NCBI GenBank assembly: GCA_037043455.1
Contig: JAWPHD010010951.1
Span: 24,248 to 88,247, forward strand
Direction: 5' to 3'
From: Cyrtodaria siliqua
Lineage: Eukaryota > Mollusca > Bivalvia > Adapedonta > Hiatellidae
Length of the DNA: 64,000 nucleotides
Both the position numbers and the translations under genes were made by a program. Below the pieces are notes generated by a model. The model saw only the letters and a list, made by a program, of their open reading frames with translations, made no database searches and was not told the DNA's origin. Below, piece by piece: positions 45,963 through 57,605 of this stretch. Each line of letters begins with the position of its first letter. Within the stretch, counting starts at the first letter, position 1.

Positions 45963-46380
45963 TATACACTCAATATCACTCAAACCCTTACACCTTTGTA
46001 CTCATCCAACACAATGTACTGATTTCACAACCGAGTCACAAGTTACATAGCATGCCAATCCACTCCCTAGTGTCCGCTGCAGCAGCTAACTTGAATTTCT
46101 CCAACAACATTGATTTTCAATTTATGCTAACCTACAATCACAGAAGCTGTTTTACATGGAAGAATAAAACATTGGCCGTCATTTAACGTAATAAGAGCCT
46201 TATGGTCTTAAGTTATAAAGCCTAGATTCGGCACTAAGATTCCGCACTTTCACTCACAGTTTTACAGCAAAACAAATCGAAAATTCTGAAAAATCATGTT
46301 TATGAAACCATGGATTGTTCACTAAAACAACATCTGTCGAGATCTCACTAAAGTCAGACATGACTATTGGTATCCTTCAA
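45963..46380. other. Unrecognised sequence
   Basis: No gene was recognised. The 81-aa plus frame lacks a known domain. Confidence 0.4.
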
Positions 46381-47117
46381 AAACTAGAAATGTGTCCATA
46401 GGACACGGATGCCCCCACAAAATCTCTATGCTATAGCATTTTGATAATGAACATAAACACTTATAAACACGTTCAACGTTTTAATAGAAGAACTCAAATG
46501 GAGAAAGTTGTAGATGAAAACTCATTTGTATGCTATTTTAAGTCGAGGGCCATAACCATAATGGTTCTTGTTCCAAGATATAAAAAAAAATTCAGTTGCA
46601 CATCTTGGTAAAGAAAATCATTAAATAATGTTTGATTTAAAAGGTAAATTATGTACTTTTGGTCTCAAATAAATGCCCCCCTGTTCAAAAATAGTACGGC
46701 CACGGGTGTATTTATTAGGGATTATATGGTATTTTTACTAAGTCAAGAGCCATAACTCTGTGGTTCTTGGTCCAAAATGAAATAAAAACCCAAGTGTGCA
46801 TCTTCACTTGCTGGTCAACATTCCTGTACAGTTTGACGAATGTGGGTTAAATAGTAATGGTCCTAAGGTGGGCGCGACACAAGTTTTTCAGCCCCTATTT
46901 TGACTAAGTCAAGGGCCATAATTCTGTCGTTCTTGGTCCAAAATAAAAATGAAAACCCAGGTGCGCATCTTCACTTGCTGGTCAACATTCCTGTCAAGTT
47001 TGGCGACCGTGGGTTAAATAGTTATGGAGGATCGCGCGACACAAGTTTTTGGGACGGATGGACGGAAGGACAAGTACAAATCTATATGCCCTCCCCCCAA
47101 CAAGTGGGGGCATAAAA
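46381..47117. mobile_element. Dispersed element with inverted subterminal ends
   Basis: The left end, 'ccataggacacggatgcccc' then 'cac', is inverted relative to the right end 'gtgggggcataaaa'. Internal units share 'agtcaagggccataa.tctg', 'ttcttggtccaaaat' and 'cacttgctggtcaacattcc', followed near the right end by 'gacggatggacggaaggac'. The element at 54690-54995 has the same layout. It carries no coding capacity. Confidence 0.65.
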
Positions 47118-48075
47118 AAAGGTTTTGCTCACGATTAAGTCACACTTTTAATGGTTATGAAAATGAAAAAAGAGTTCAAAATGATCATTAAATATTAAAG
47201 AATATTATACTCTCGAATATTATTCACTCAAGATATTTCCATATGGTGACGAAACTCTATAGAACTGCAGAAATCTATAAAATACAAAAAACATAATCAG
47301 TCTACTGCACTAAATTATTAAAAAAGTCTCATGTGTATGCTCGACAGCTGACAGTCTTTGATAATGCCAGAAAAGCAATAATGGCTTATCCGACACATTT
47401 AGGAACAACTTAAAAGTCAATGAAGCACATTCCAACACATGTGACATTTCCATATATGGTAAACACTTGTCGAAGCATGTGAATGTATTATATGCTTAAT
47501 TGCTTACTTCTAGCCAATCAAATCTAAGACGCATGTTTAAACATGTGATCCAAAAATAATCTTTTGGAGCATCTTTAAAAAAACACGAGGGCCCTAAATG
47601 GGCCAAATGGTCCTGAATCGCTCACCTGATGACCTTCAGCCATTGTAGACACTTGCAAAATTAACAAATTTGGTCACCTTAAATAGGTCTGGTAAGTTCA
47701 AAAGTATACTGAACAAAAAAGGTTTAGCACGACTTTTTAGGGACATATATTAAACGTATGAACATTCATTATATTTGTTTGAAGCTATTAGCAATGCTAT
47801 GTAAGGATGGATGGGACTTTCCAAAAATTGTGTTGTTTTATTATTTTCTAAGCCTTAGTATCAGAATTACCTCCCTTATATTAACAAGAAATCCGCAGAT
47901 TCACACAGGGGCGGGACTTAAAAATAAAAGATAAATGATGCTTAAATGAAAGTTTGTAAACCTTTTAATAACTAAAAACAATGCAGTTTACAGTTTGCTG
48001 AGATGACATTTAAGAGTATTTGTGTTTAAAAACAAAATGCCATTCTATAAAAAAAAAAAAAAAAATGAATAATAA
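47118..48075. other. Mostly unrecognised sequence
   Basis: No gene was recognised. 'acgagggccctaaatgggcc' with 'cctgaatcgctcacctgatg' at 47585-47633 is the edge of a dispersed repeat. An A-run lies at 48050-48065. Confidence 0.45.
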
Positions 48076-48840
48076 ATCAACTGCTCCAAAAAGTAGGTCA
48101 AGGTCATAGATGAAATCCAAGATGCACTACCCAAGACACAACTATGTCAAAATAGAATGTTTTGTCTTCCAAAGATTAAGCTATAAACTAGGTTTAAAGC
48201 ATCTAGTGAATAATTATAGTTCATGAGAAAGTGATGTAAATGTAACAATTAAAGTTATCTGCTCTTTGCTCGGATGGTGATGGTCATATTTGCTTTTTGA
48301 CACGTTGTGATGTACTACCCAAGAAACAACTATAAACAAAGTTTGAAAGGTGTAGTGTATACAGTTTGCGAGAAAGTGACCTAAACGCAAATGTTGAAGG
48401 TAAAAATTATTGAGTTATCTGCCCCTTTATTGGAGGTCAAGGTCACATTTGCTTTGTCATGTTGAAATGTACCAATCAAAGTTTGAAAGGTCTAGTGAAT
48501 ACAGTTTGTGAAAAAGTGACCTAAATGCAAAAGCTGAAGGTAAAAGTTATAAAGTTATCTGCCTTTTGCTTCGAGGGTCAAGGTCACATCCATATTCGCT
48601 TTGTCATGTTGCGATGTACCACCCAAGATACAACTATAAGCAAAGTTTGAAAGGTATAGTGCTTACAGTTTGCGAGAAAATGACCGCAACGCAAACATTG
48701 AAGGTAAAAATTATGTTATCTGCAATTTGCTTGGAGGGTCAAGGTCACTTCCACTTCATTTGATTTGTCACGATGCAATGTACCACCCAAGATACAACTA
48801 TAAGCAAAGTTTGAAAGGTCTAGTGCATACAGTTTGAACG
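48076..48840. repeat. ~150-bp repeat units with TCAAGGTCA
   Basis: Five units share 'gaggtcaaggtcaca' or variants, 'ttgtcatgttg.gatgtacc', 'aactata.gcaaagtttgaaa' and 'acagtttgcgagaaagtgac', with starts near 48095, 48270, 48430, 48575 and 48735. Most contain TCAAGGTCA, an extended nuclear-receptor half-site. No coding capacity. Confidence 0.85.
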
Positions 48841-49190
48841 TATCATATGATATACCATGCAAACAATTGGGATTAAATGTTGTATTACGAGAAATAAGTC
48901 ATGGCTTTATTACTCTCCCAGAAGCCATGTTATGTGATAAATTGATTAATAGTTAAACGATTTTCGATAACCTATAACAGTATGTTCCCAACATAGTTGC
49001 TTTATTTTTATCACTGACTTTGTTTACAAATGACTTTGTAGCATATCTATGTCACTTTACCATTGAACCCGAACATACACGGCTTTGTATCTCGTCTATG
49101 GAATTGACATGCATTTTATGTGCTAAATTTATTTTTCTCAATAAATATTTGTTAAAGGTTTTCCAATAAAACTCTATCTACTGGTAAGCA
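48841..49190. other. Unrecognised sequence
   Basis: No gene or repeat was recognised. Confidence 0.4.
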
Positions 49191-49620
49191 GGAAATTATC
49201 ACCATTTAAACAAACTTGGTAGAGGACCAATGCTACATGCAAAATATTAGCTCCATGTAGGAAACTAGCTCTTGCCAAGAAATGTTTTTAAAGATTTTGC
49301 AATAATCCATGTGGCAACAAAGTCTCACCATTTGAACAAAAGCTAAGGCTACTCGCAATATGAGAGCTCTATGTGGTATCAGAGAAAAAAAATTCCCCTT
49401 TAAATAACTAAAACATGTGACCCCTGGAGTGGGGCATAATTTGATCCCTATAGGGTCACCATTTGAATAAATTTGGAAATGGATGATAACCATATGCTAC
49501 ATGCTAAATATTAGACCTTTAGCTCTAAATTTCAGAGACATGAGATCCCTGAGGCGGAGCCAAATTTGACCCCAGGATCACCATTTGAAAATACTTGGCC
49601 ATTAGATAAGGCAGCATTCA
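49191..49620. repeat. Dispersed 'TCACCATTTGAACAAA' repeat, 4 units
   Basis: Units at about 49197, 49325, 49456 and 49578 begin with 'tcaccatttgaa.aaa' and share 'tgctacatgc.aaatatta' and 'agctc.atgt'. A related unit lies at 45299. Spacing is ~130 bp. Confidence 0.75.
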
Positions 49621-50540
49621 TACATATCTGATTTTTTCTGTTCAACACCATCAGTTTTAGAGAATAGTTTCATACTTTAAAATCATGGAAGGGTGACATC
49701 CGCTGTTTTTTTCATTCAACATGAAAATTAAACATAGCAAAAATTTCTTTGCCAAGTAATATCTCTCGAGACTGCTTAAAACGCAAGACGGAATATTTCA
49801 TTTTCCGAAACCTCTAAGGGATGGAAAAGTGATAATTCCTGCTTGGAAATAATACCTAAGAGAAATATTCCCCACTCAACGGAAGTTTTAAAACTTCTTT
49901 TTACTCTGCTTTCTTCTTATTAAAATAACCAGCACTTAAAGCTGCGTGCGTAAACAACATCAGACAATGTGAGAGAATGACATAGTTTGTCTCAAGGTTA
50001 TGTTATCCATTTGCTTGATTTGTTTTGATGATTAATGTTGGTTTCCCAGTGATTGTTAAAATTGATTATTATATCATAACATTAGAGAGATTTCGAAAAT
50101 TTATACTCCAATTTGTAAAACTTTAATTCACTGATAGGCATTCTTCAGCATAAGTGACTACAAGTGCTTTGAGAATCGTACGCAAAGGTATTCCATGATG
50201 CCCGTGAAAAAAAACAACAAATAAGATATTTAATGTTTTGTAACAATAATAGCACACTCTTTTGTTTATGCCGACATATTTTCAGGAGTGCCAGAAATCC
50301 CTAATTGGAAAACTCATAATAATTAAAGTCCGTCTTAAGCCGGGCATCAATTTGTACGGTTCGAGTCCGCATCCGCCTCAGTGCATGTGTGAAGCGAACA
50401 TCCATATACCAGTGAAAACAAGTCTGTAAAAACTTTATTTTGTGACTTTAGTTTGTCCAGTCCAAGATGTCCTGATTTCTACTTACAAAATTAGAACATA
50501 GCAATTTCCTAATTATGGCTGCTATTGCGATTCACAGGTC
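49621..50540. other. Unrecognised sequence
   Basis: No coding domain, SINE head or tandem repeat was recognised. Confidence 0.4.
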
Positions 50541-53500
50541 TAAAAAAAACAAGAGGTCAATGACCTTGAAGCTGTACTGATTGATTTTGATTTCAGGAAG
50601 TAGTCGCTACAAACCTGTTTTTTTAAAAAATATTTTTAGCCGTGGCGGCCATCTTGAATTTCCGGCCGACCTGAAATTTTGCTAGGATCAATTAGACATC
50701 AAGAGCAACATTCCTGTGAAGTTTCATGAAAATCCGTCAAGTAGTTTCAGAGGAGTAGTCGTTACAAGTTTTCATTATATAACTCTATGTAAACAAAGAT
50801 GGCCGCTGACAGCCATGTTTACGAATCAAAACGATTTTTGACAAGGACCAACATCATGTCATGCTCATCATTTTAGAAAAAGTCCCATATCACTTATAGT
50901 TTTCAAGAAGTAGTCGCTACAAACTTGTATTTTGAAAATCTATTTTTAGGCATGGTGGCCATCTTGAATTTCCGGCCGACCTGAAATTTTGCTAGGATCA
51001 ATAAGACATCAAGAGCAACATTCGTGTGATGTTTCATGAAAATCCGTCAAGTAGTTTCAGAGGAGTAATCGCTAAAAGTTTTCATTATATAACTCTATGT
51101 AAACAGATGGCCACTGGCAGCCATGTTTACCGTCGAATCAAAATAAAGTTTGACTCGGATAACCATCATGTCATGCTGATCATTTTAGAAAAAGTCCCAT
51201 ATCAATATCACTTATAGTTACCAAGAAGTAGCCGCTACAAACTTATTTTTTAACAAGAGGTCAATGACCTTGAAGCTCTACTGATTGATTTTGATTTCAG
51301 GAAGTAGTCGCTACAAACTAGTTTTTTGAAAATGTATTTTTAGCCGTGGCGGCCATCTTGAATTTCCGGCCGACCTGAAATTTTGCTAGGATCAATTAGA
51401 CATTAAGAGCAACATTCCTGTGAAGTTTCATGAAAATCCGTCAAGTAGTTTCAGAGGAGTAGTCGCTACAAGTTTTCATTATATAACTCTATGTAAACAA
51501 AGATGGCCGCTAACAGCCATGTTTAACATCGAATCAAAACAATTTTTGACAAGGACCAACATCATGTCATGCTGATCATTTTAGAAAAAGTCCCATATCA
51601 ATATCACTTATAGTTTTCAAAAAGTAGTCGCTACAAACTTGTATTATGAAAATCTATTTTTAGCCATGGTGGCCATCTTGAATTTCCAGCTGACCTGAAA
51701 TTTTGCTAGGATCAATCAGACATCAAGAGCAACATTCCTGTGAAGTTTCATGAAAATTCGTCAAGCAGTTTTAGAGGAGTAGTCGCTACAAGTTTTCATT
51801 ATACAAGAGGTCAATGACCTTGAAGCTCTACTGATTGATTTTGATTTCAGGAAGTAGTCCCTACAGACTTGTTTTTTGAAAATCTATTTTTAACCGTGGC
51901 GGCCATCTTGAATTTCCGGCCGACCTGAAATTTTGCTAAGATCAATAAGTCATTAAGAGCAACATTCCTGTGAAGTTTCATGAAAATCCGTCAGGTAGTT
52001 TCAAAGAAGTAGTCGCTACAAGTTTTCATTATATAACTCTATGTAAACAAAGCAGCCATGTTTAAGGTCAAATCAAAACGATTTTCGACAAGGACCAACA
52101 TCATGTCATACTGATCATTTTAGAAAAAGTCCCATATCAATATCTCTTATTGTTTTGAAGAAGTAGTCGCTACAAACTTATTTATTTTAAATCTATTTTT
52201 AGCTGTGGCGGCCATCTTGAATTTCCGGCCGACCTGAAATTTTTCTAGGATCAACTAGACATCAAGAGCAACATTCCTGTGAAGTTTCATGAACATCTGT
52301 CAAGTAGTTTCAGAGGAGTAGTCGCTACAAGTTTTTACTATATAACTCTATGTAACCAAAGATGGCCACTGGCAGCCATGTTTAACGTCGAATCAAAATA
52401 ATTTTCCACAAGGATCTACATCATGTCATGCTGATCATTTTAGAAAAAGTCCCATATCAATATCACTTATAGTTTTCAAGAAGTAGTCGCTACAAACTTA
52501 TTTTTTAAAAATCTATTTTTAGCTGTGACGGCCATCTTGAATTTCTGGCCGACCTGAAATTTTTCTAGGATCAATAAGACATCAAGAGCAACATTCCTGT
52601 AAAGTTTCATGACAATCCGCCAAGTAGTTTCAGAGGAGTAGTCGCTACAAGTTTTTACTATATAACTCTATGTAAACAAAGATGGCCACTGGCAGCCATG
52701 TTTAACGTTGAATCAAAACAATTTTTGACTAGGATCAACATCATGTAATGCTGATCATTTTAGAAAAAGTCCCATATCAATATCACTTATAGTTTTCAAG
52801 AAGTAGTCGCTACAAACTTATTTTTTAAAAATCTATTTTTAGCTGTGACGGCCATCTTGAATTTCCGGCCGACCTGAAATTTTTTTAGGATCAATTAGAC
52901 ATCAAGAGCAACATTCCTGTAAAGTTTCATGACAATCCGCCAAGTAGTTTCAGAGAAGTAGTCGCTACAAGTTTTTACTATATAACTCTATGTAAACAAA
53001 GATGGCCGCTGGCAGCCATGTTTAACGTTGAATCAAAACGATTTTTGACTAGGATCAACATCATGTCATGCTGATCATTTTAGAAAAAGTCCCATATCAA
53101 TATCACTTATAGTTTTCAAGAAGAAGACGCTACAAACTTGTATTTTAAAACTCTATTTTTAGCTTTGGCGGCCATCTTGGATTTCACATCAACATGAATT
53201 TTTGCTAGGATCAACTAGACTTTATGGGCAACATTTCTGTAAAGTTTCATGAATATCCATCCAGTAGTTTCAGCTGTGAAGTCGCTACAAATAAAAGTTT
53301 ACGGACAGACAGACGGACAGACGGACGACGGACGCCGCACCACGGCATAAGCTCTGCTGATCTCTGATCAGTAACTCAATGTAAACAAAGATGGCCACTG
53401 GCAGCCATGTTAAACGTCGAATCAAAATAATGGTCGACTCGGATAACCATCATGTCATGCAGATCATTTTAGAAAAAGTCCCATATCAATATCACTTATA

Positions 53501-54085
53501 GTTTTCAAGAAGTAGTCGCTACAAACTTATTTTTAAAAATCTATTTTTAGCTGTGGCGGCCATCTTGAATTTCTGGCAGATCTGAAATTTTGCTAGGATC
53601 AATTAGACATTAACAGCAACATTCCTGTAAGGTTTCATGAAAATCCGCCAAGTAGTTTCAGAGGAGTAGTCGCTACAAGTTTTTACTATATAACTCTATG
53701 TAAACAAAGATGGCCACTGGCAGCCTTGTTTAACGTCGAATCAAAACGATTTTTGATAAGGAACAACATCATGTCATGCTGATCATTTTAGAAAAAGTCC
53801 CATATCAATATCACTTAGAGTTTTCAAGAAGAAGTCGCTACAAACTTGTTTTTTAAAAACCTATTTTTAGATTTGGCGGCCATCTTGGATTTCACATCAA
53901 CATGAATTTTTGCTAGGATCAACTAGACTTCATGGGCAACATTTCTGTAAAGTTTCATGAAAATCCATTCAGTAGTTTCAGAGGAGTAGTCGCTACAAAA
54001 AAAAGTTTACGGACAGACGGACGGACGGACGGACGGACGACGCACCACGGCATAAGCTCTGCTGATCTCTGATCAGTCGAGCTAA
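50541..54085. repeat. ~320-bp 'GGCCATCTTG' repeat array, ~11 units
   Basis: 'ggccatcttgaatttcc.gc' or a close variant occurs near 50648, 50949, 51350, 51670, 51902, 52209, 52529, 52849, 53169, 53557 and 53879. Most units add 'caagtagtttcagaggagta', 'gtcgctacaagttttca', 'aaagatggccgctggcagcc' and 'cattttagaaaaagtcccat'. (ACGGACGG)n tracts followed by 'accacggcataagctctgct' close the array at 53303-53365 and 54008-54070, so at least two elements are joined. The start, 'aacaagaggtcaatgacctt', recurs at 50550, 51255 and 51804. Related diverged units occur at 62395-62600 and 63890. Confidence 0.92.
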
Positions 54086-54119
54086 AAACTAAACGTAGGT
54101 GGTGGATATGTAAAATGTT

Positions 54120-54266
54120 CAGTGCCTCTGCAATGGACCACCATATGTTCCCAAGCACTATGGAGTCTTTGTGCTGTGGCAAACTTGCATCATAAATTGC
54201 CGGGTTTTCTTTGACCAAATCAATTAATTTCTCGCAAATCTCTGCGCTGAACCCGGACACAGACAT
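54120..54266 (-). CDS. MADF (Myb/SANT-like) domain segment
   Basis: On the minus strand the frame reads MSVSGFSAEICEKLIDLV, then KENPAIYDASLPQHKDS and GNIWWSIAEAL. This matches the first two helices of a MADF domain: hydrophobic-acidic LIDLV, the ENPAIYD turn, then the Trp-containing helix. MADF proteins are DNA-binding adaptors, found as host transcription factors and as the Myb-like partner of Harbinger-type transposases. The Met at 54266 is a plausible start. The frame is open further upstream, but that part crosses a low-complexity 'gtccgta' hexamer tract. After IAEAL the expected KxxWKxLRD helix is absent and the frame runs (NILHIHHLR) into the dispersed repeat at 54085. Either an exon boundary was missed or the domain was cut. 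Confidence 0.6.
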
Positions 54267-54689
54267 GGAACTGATCAATGGAAGCTTCCCAACATTTTCT
54301 CTATATAACCGATTTTTCACTGACACGGATACGGACGCGGGTACGGACACGGACCACGGATCACATACCAATGAATGCATGGCTTTAAACCTTTTCATGC
54401 TGAAGGCAAGAAGCTATTGTTTATGCAGATAAATTGTTCACTCCGGTATTCAAAAACTCCTGGTTATTAATTAGTCTGCTTCTTAAACATTTCATACTGG
54501 AGGCAGGCAAGAAGCTTTAATGCTCTGGCAGACAATGGTGATAATCTCTCCATAATCAGATTCCCAGTGTATAAAATCGAAATTAAGAGTCCCTAGATAG
54601 TCTTATACTAATGGTGGTTTCCTAGATGGATCTTAAATGCTAAACATGCCATGACAAACAAACTTCTCTGAGAATTAGACTATCAGTAT
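54267..54689. other. Flank of the MADF segment
   Basis: This contains a 'acggacgcgggtacggacac' hexamer-like tract (54326-54360) and otherwise unrecognised sequence. 'aggcaagaagct' occurs twice (about 54402 and 54502). Confidence 0.4.
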
Positions 54690-54995
54690 AATATGGCATC
54701 ACAAGTCTGCGAACTAGAACATATGACCAGAGGACATGGAAGCCCCGCTATGTATTTTGGATAGTAAGATAGTAGCTTCATTGACAAACAAGTGTGACCT
54801 TGACCTTTGAGGTATGGACCCGATTCTTGCACATGACATACCTTCTCATTATGGTTAACATTTATACATGTATGAAGAAGTTTCATGCAAATCCCATCAG
54901 TTCTTTCAGAGTCATGGCTGCAACATGTTTGTTTCGGACGGATGGACGTACAAACGGACGGTGTCATAAATATATGCCTTCATTCGGGAACATAA
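54690..54995. mobile_element. Dispersed element related to 46381-47117
   Basis: 'gaccagaggacatggaagcc' at the left and 'tcgggaacataaaaagg' at the right correspond to the ends of the 46381 element. Interior words are 'tgtgaccttgacctttgag', 'agtttcatgcaaatcccatc' and 'tttcggacggatggacgtac'. It is non-coding. The 3' '(ggac)n ... cataaaa' ending is shared with other repeats in this window. Confidence 0.6.
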
Positions 54996-55105
54996 AAAGG
55001 CTTTGTTTTTTTCAGTTTTAGTGACTGCAAGCACATGTAATTGGACAATAATTTGACTGACGATAAATATAGGTCAAGCATGTAGCTATTTCATGCATGT
55101 ATAAT
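54996..55105. other. Short spacer
   Basis: No feature recognised. Confidence 0.3.
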
Positions 55106-55710
55106 TAGTACTCTCTTTCTGTTCATCTTCCAGTTTATTTCCAGAAATCTTCCAGTATATTTCCAGAAATCTTCCAGCATATTTCCAAAAACCTTCCATT
55201 ATAATTCCAGAAATCTTCCAGTATATTTCCAGAAATCTTCCAGTATATTTCCAAAAACCTTCCAGTATATTTCCAGAAATCTCCCAGTATATTTCCAGAA
55301 ATCTTCTAGTATGTTTCCAGAAATCTTCCAGTATAATTCCAAAAACCTTCCCCAGTATATTTCCAGAAATCCAGTACAATGTATCGTTAGAAATCCATTA
55401 TATTTTTCAGAAATCCATTACATTTCCAGAAATCCAGTATATTTTTTAAGTTTATTTCCAGAAATCCAATATATTTCCAGAAGTCCAATATATTTCCATA
55501 ACTCTTCCAGTATATAATTTTTCAGAACTGTTTGCAGTTTATATTTTCATAACTCTTTCAGTATATTTCCAGAACTCTACCAGTATATTTCCAGTATATT
55601 TTCTGAACTCTTCCAGTATATTTCCAGTATATTTTCTGAACTCGACCAGTATATTTCCAGAACAATTCCAGTATATTTTCAATACTTTTCCTATATATTT
55701 CGAATATTTT
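55106..55710. repeat. ~22-bp 'TTCCAGAAATCTTCCAGTATA' minisatellite
   Basis: 'tatttccagaaatcttccag' recurs with 17-23-bp spacing and variants 'aaaaaccttcc' and 'gaactcttcc'. The minus frames 55086-55379 and 55539-55817 (FWKYTGRFLEIYWKISG type) reflect the unit only. Confidence 0.92.
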
Positions 55711-55859
55711 GACAAAGTTGTCTGCATTCGTAAATGACCTATGGCATCGGATGCAAATGAAAATGAACCAACAGGAAACTCTTCCAGTATGTTTCTTCTT
55801 GATAGCTGAATGAACATTACTATATATTTTTTTAGTTATTCAAAGGTCTCTGACTTAAA
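55711..55859. other. Short unrecognised spacer
   Basis: No gene was recognised between the array and the following SINE. Confidence 0.3.
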
Positions 55860-56095
55860 AACACTTGCCCCTCACCGCTGTGGGTTCGAGCACTCATAGG
55901 ACAAGAAATCTTTATGTAAGGAAGCTATCCAGCTGGCTTGTGGAACATCGGTGGTTCTACCCATGTGCCCGCCCTTCCACAAAAATTGCCCGGAGGGATA
56001 TTCCTCCACCAATGGAAGCTTTAAAGTCACTATATAATCTTTGCTATTGGTGCGACTATAAAATCCAATTCAATTCTTTCAATTATTTAAATTAT
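55860..56095 (+). mobile_element. SINE family E, tRNA-derived
   Basis: 'cctcaccgctgtgggttcga' ends in a B-box (about 55880-55890). The body has 'gaagctatccagctggcttg', 'ggtggttctacccatgtgcc' and 'ttcctccaccaatggaagct'. The 3' end, 'aaaatccaattcaattcttt', is ATTCA-like as in SINE C. The A-box part is degraded and the middle appears shortened. Confidence 0.75.
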
Positions 56096-56570
56096 CCCGG
56101 TTTGCATGCAACCTCATTTAAATAACCTATTTTATTACAACTTTATGCGCTGTTTCAAGCAAAATTAAGTCGCTTATTTCCGATACCAGAGAACCATTGC
56201 CAAAAACTCCACTCCGAAAAAAACTTAGAAAATAAATAATCACAAACAACAAGAATCATCACGTTCACTGTAATCCTTAAAAAGACCTTTGAATCACAAA
56301 CAGCAAAAATCGAATGTGTGATGCACTTTATTTTTTTATTGTATAAAAGGTCACCTTTCATACCAAACATAACCAATCTATAGTCATGTATGCCTCAGAA
56401 ACAGTTCTGATGGAAACAGAAAAAAAGTATACCACATTATGAGCCTCAGAAACCGTTCTGACGAAAACATGCAGATGCAATAAACAGTAATATAGGCAGT
56501 ATTTCCCTAAAATCGTAGTACAATCGTACAATACGAAAGTGACAAGCACCTTCGATTAGAAAACCAGGGA
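56096..56570. other. Unrecognised sequence
   Basis: No gene was recognised. 'gcctcagaaac.gttctga' occurs twice (56391 and 56443) as a ~52-bp tandem pair. Confidence 0.4.
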
Positions 56571-56574
56571 TTGA

Positions 56575-56660
56575 AGATCCAGGCACCCTTGCCTCGTCTG
56601 TCTTTTGGATGAGGCATAAGCATAACGTGGTCCCACCTTAATCCCATTTAGCGATGGGAA
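56575..56660 (+). repeat. SINE family C core fragment
   Basis: 'cttgcctcgtctgtc' and 'ggatgaggcataagc', then 'gtggtccca', align in order with 'cttagcctcgtccgtc', 'ggatgaggacgtaa' and 'gcggtcccg' of the full copy at 20321-20648. Head and tail are absent. Confidence 0.55.
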
Positions 56661-57090
56661 AGCTTATATTAGCAGGATTTCATAATGGTTTAAAAAAGTT
56701 TTTTACTAAAAAAATGTGATAAACAATATGCAAGCTTGTTAAGCCGAAATTAAGGATTTATTTCATACCCCAGCCAACCCCGTTTTCGCTTCTTGGAGAA
56801 GGGACTGGATGGGGTACGAAAGTTAATATTCGACATAAAAGAAACCTAAGTCCCCATCTCAATGATGACCTTGTGTTTCACAAGACATAAAATGGCAATC
56901 AATTTTGAAAACCTGTATTTAAATTAAAATGCAACCTGTGAATTGTCGCCATTTGATCAGAAGGGCACATTCGACATTAGGTTTTCAAGATTTATTTTTT
57001 GTGAATAATGTGGTAGAATCCAGAGACCACAGGTTGACCTTCACCAACATCACAGCATTCTTTAAATATGTTTTTAATTAGGTGAGACAA
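56661..57090. other. Unrecognised sequence with inverted repeats
   Basis: No gene was recognised. 'ttgaaaacct' (about 56905) and 'aggttttcaa' (about 56980) form a short inverted pair, as do 'cataccccagcc' and 'ggatggggtacg' near 56765-56820. Confidence 0.4.
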
Positions 57091-57275
57091 TCCCTTTTCC
57101 GTCGGATGGAGACGTAAACTTGGCATTTCCGTGTAGTGGACGTTCAACATGGTAATCTTTTCAACAGTAAGAGTAGGTCATTTCTGGATTCCTATGTATC
57201 CTTCCACTCCCTCTGGGGTGTCTCTAGAAATAACCTAATTAATGTGTTAAGGGGTCATTAAACAACAATTCAATG
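57091..57275 (+). repeat. SINE family C, 5' truncated
   Basis: 'ccgtcggatggagacgtaaa', 'ggattcctatgtatccttcc' and 'ccctctggggtgtctctag' match the body of the copy at 20321-20648, followed by 'cattaaacaacaattcaatg' as the tail. The tRNA-like head is absent. Confidence 0.85.
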
Positions 57276-57399
57276 CCTTCTGTTTAAAGGGACACACATC
57301 AATCGTGAGGTTTAAAAAACTTGCGGCATCCCATGAGTTTTTTTCTACAAAACGTGCACTTGTTCAATCATTAATATTAATTATAAGAACAGTATCAGT
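57276..57399. other. Short spacer
   Basis: No feature recognised. Confidence 0.3.
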
Positions 57400-57605
57400 T
57401 GAATTGAATTGGGGTTTTACGGCGCACCAACACAAGGTTATATGGTGCCAAACAGGGATGAACATGCCAGACTCATCCTCCATTTACAACTAGATAAAAT
57501 ATAGAGAATGGGCCTAGTACCTTCTAACCTGCAGAACTGCAAATTCTATTGTAGACACTCCATTTACGATGCAGCCATGTTTGAATAGTACCAGGCAAAC
57601 TGTTT
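57400..57605. repeat. Dispersed repeat pair, member 1
   Basis: 'gaacat.ccagac..accctc', 'atttaca', 'gggcctag.accttct', 'gcagaa.tgcaaattct' and 'tgtagacactccatt' are shared with 58228-58400. The left end, 'ggggttttacggcgcaccaa', resembles a SINE 3' tail. Both copies are in the same orientation, about 830 bp apart. Confidence 0.75.
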
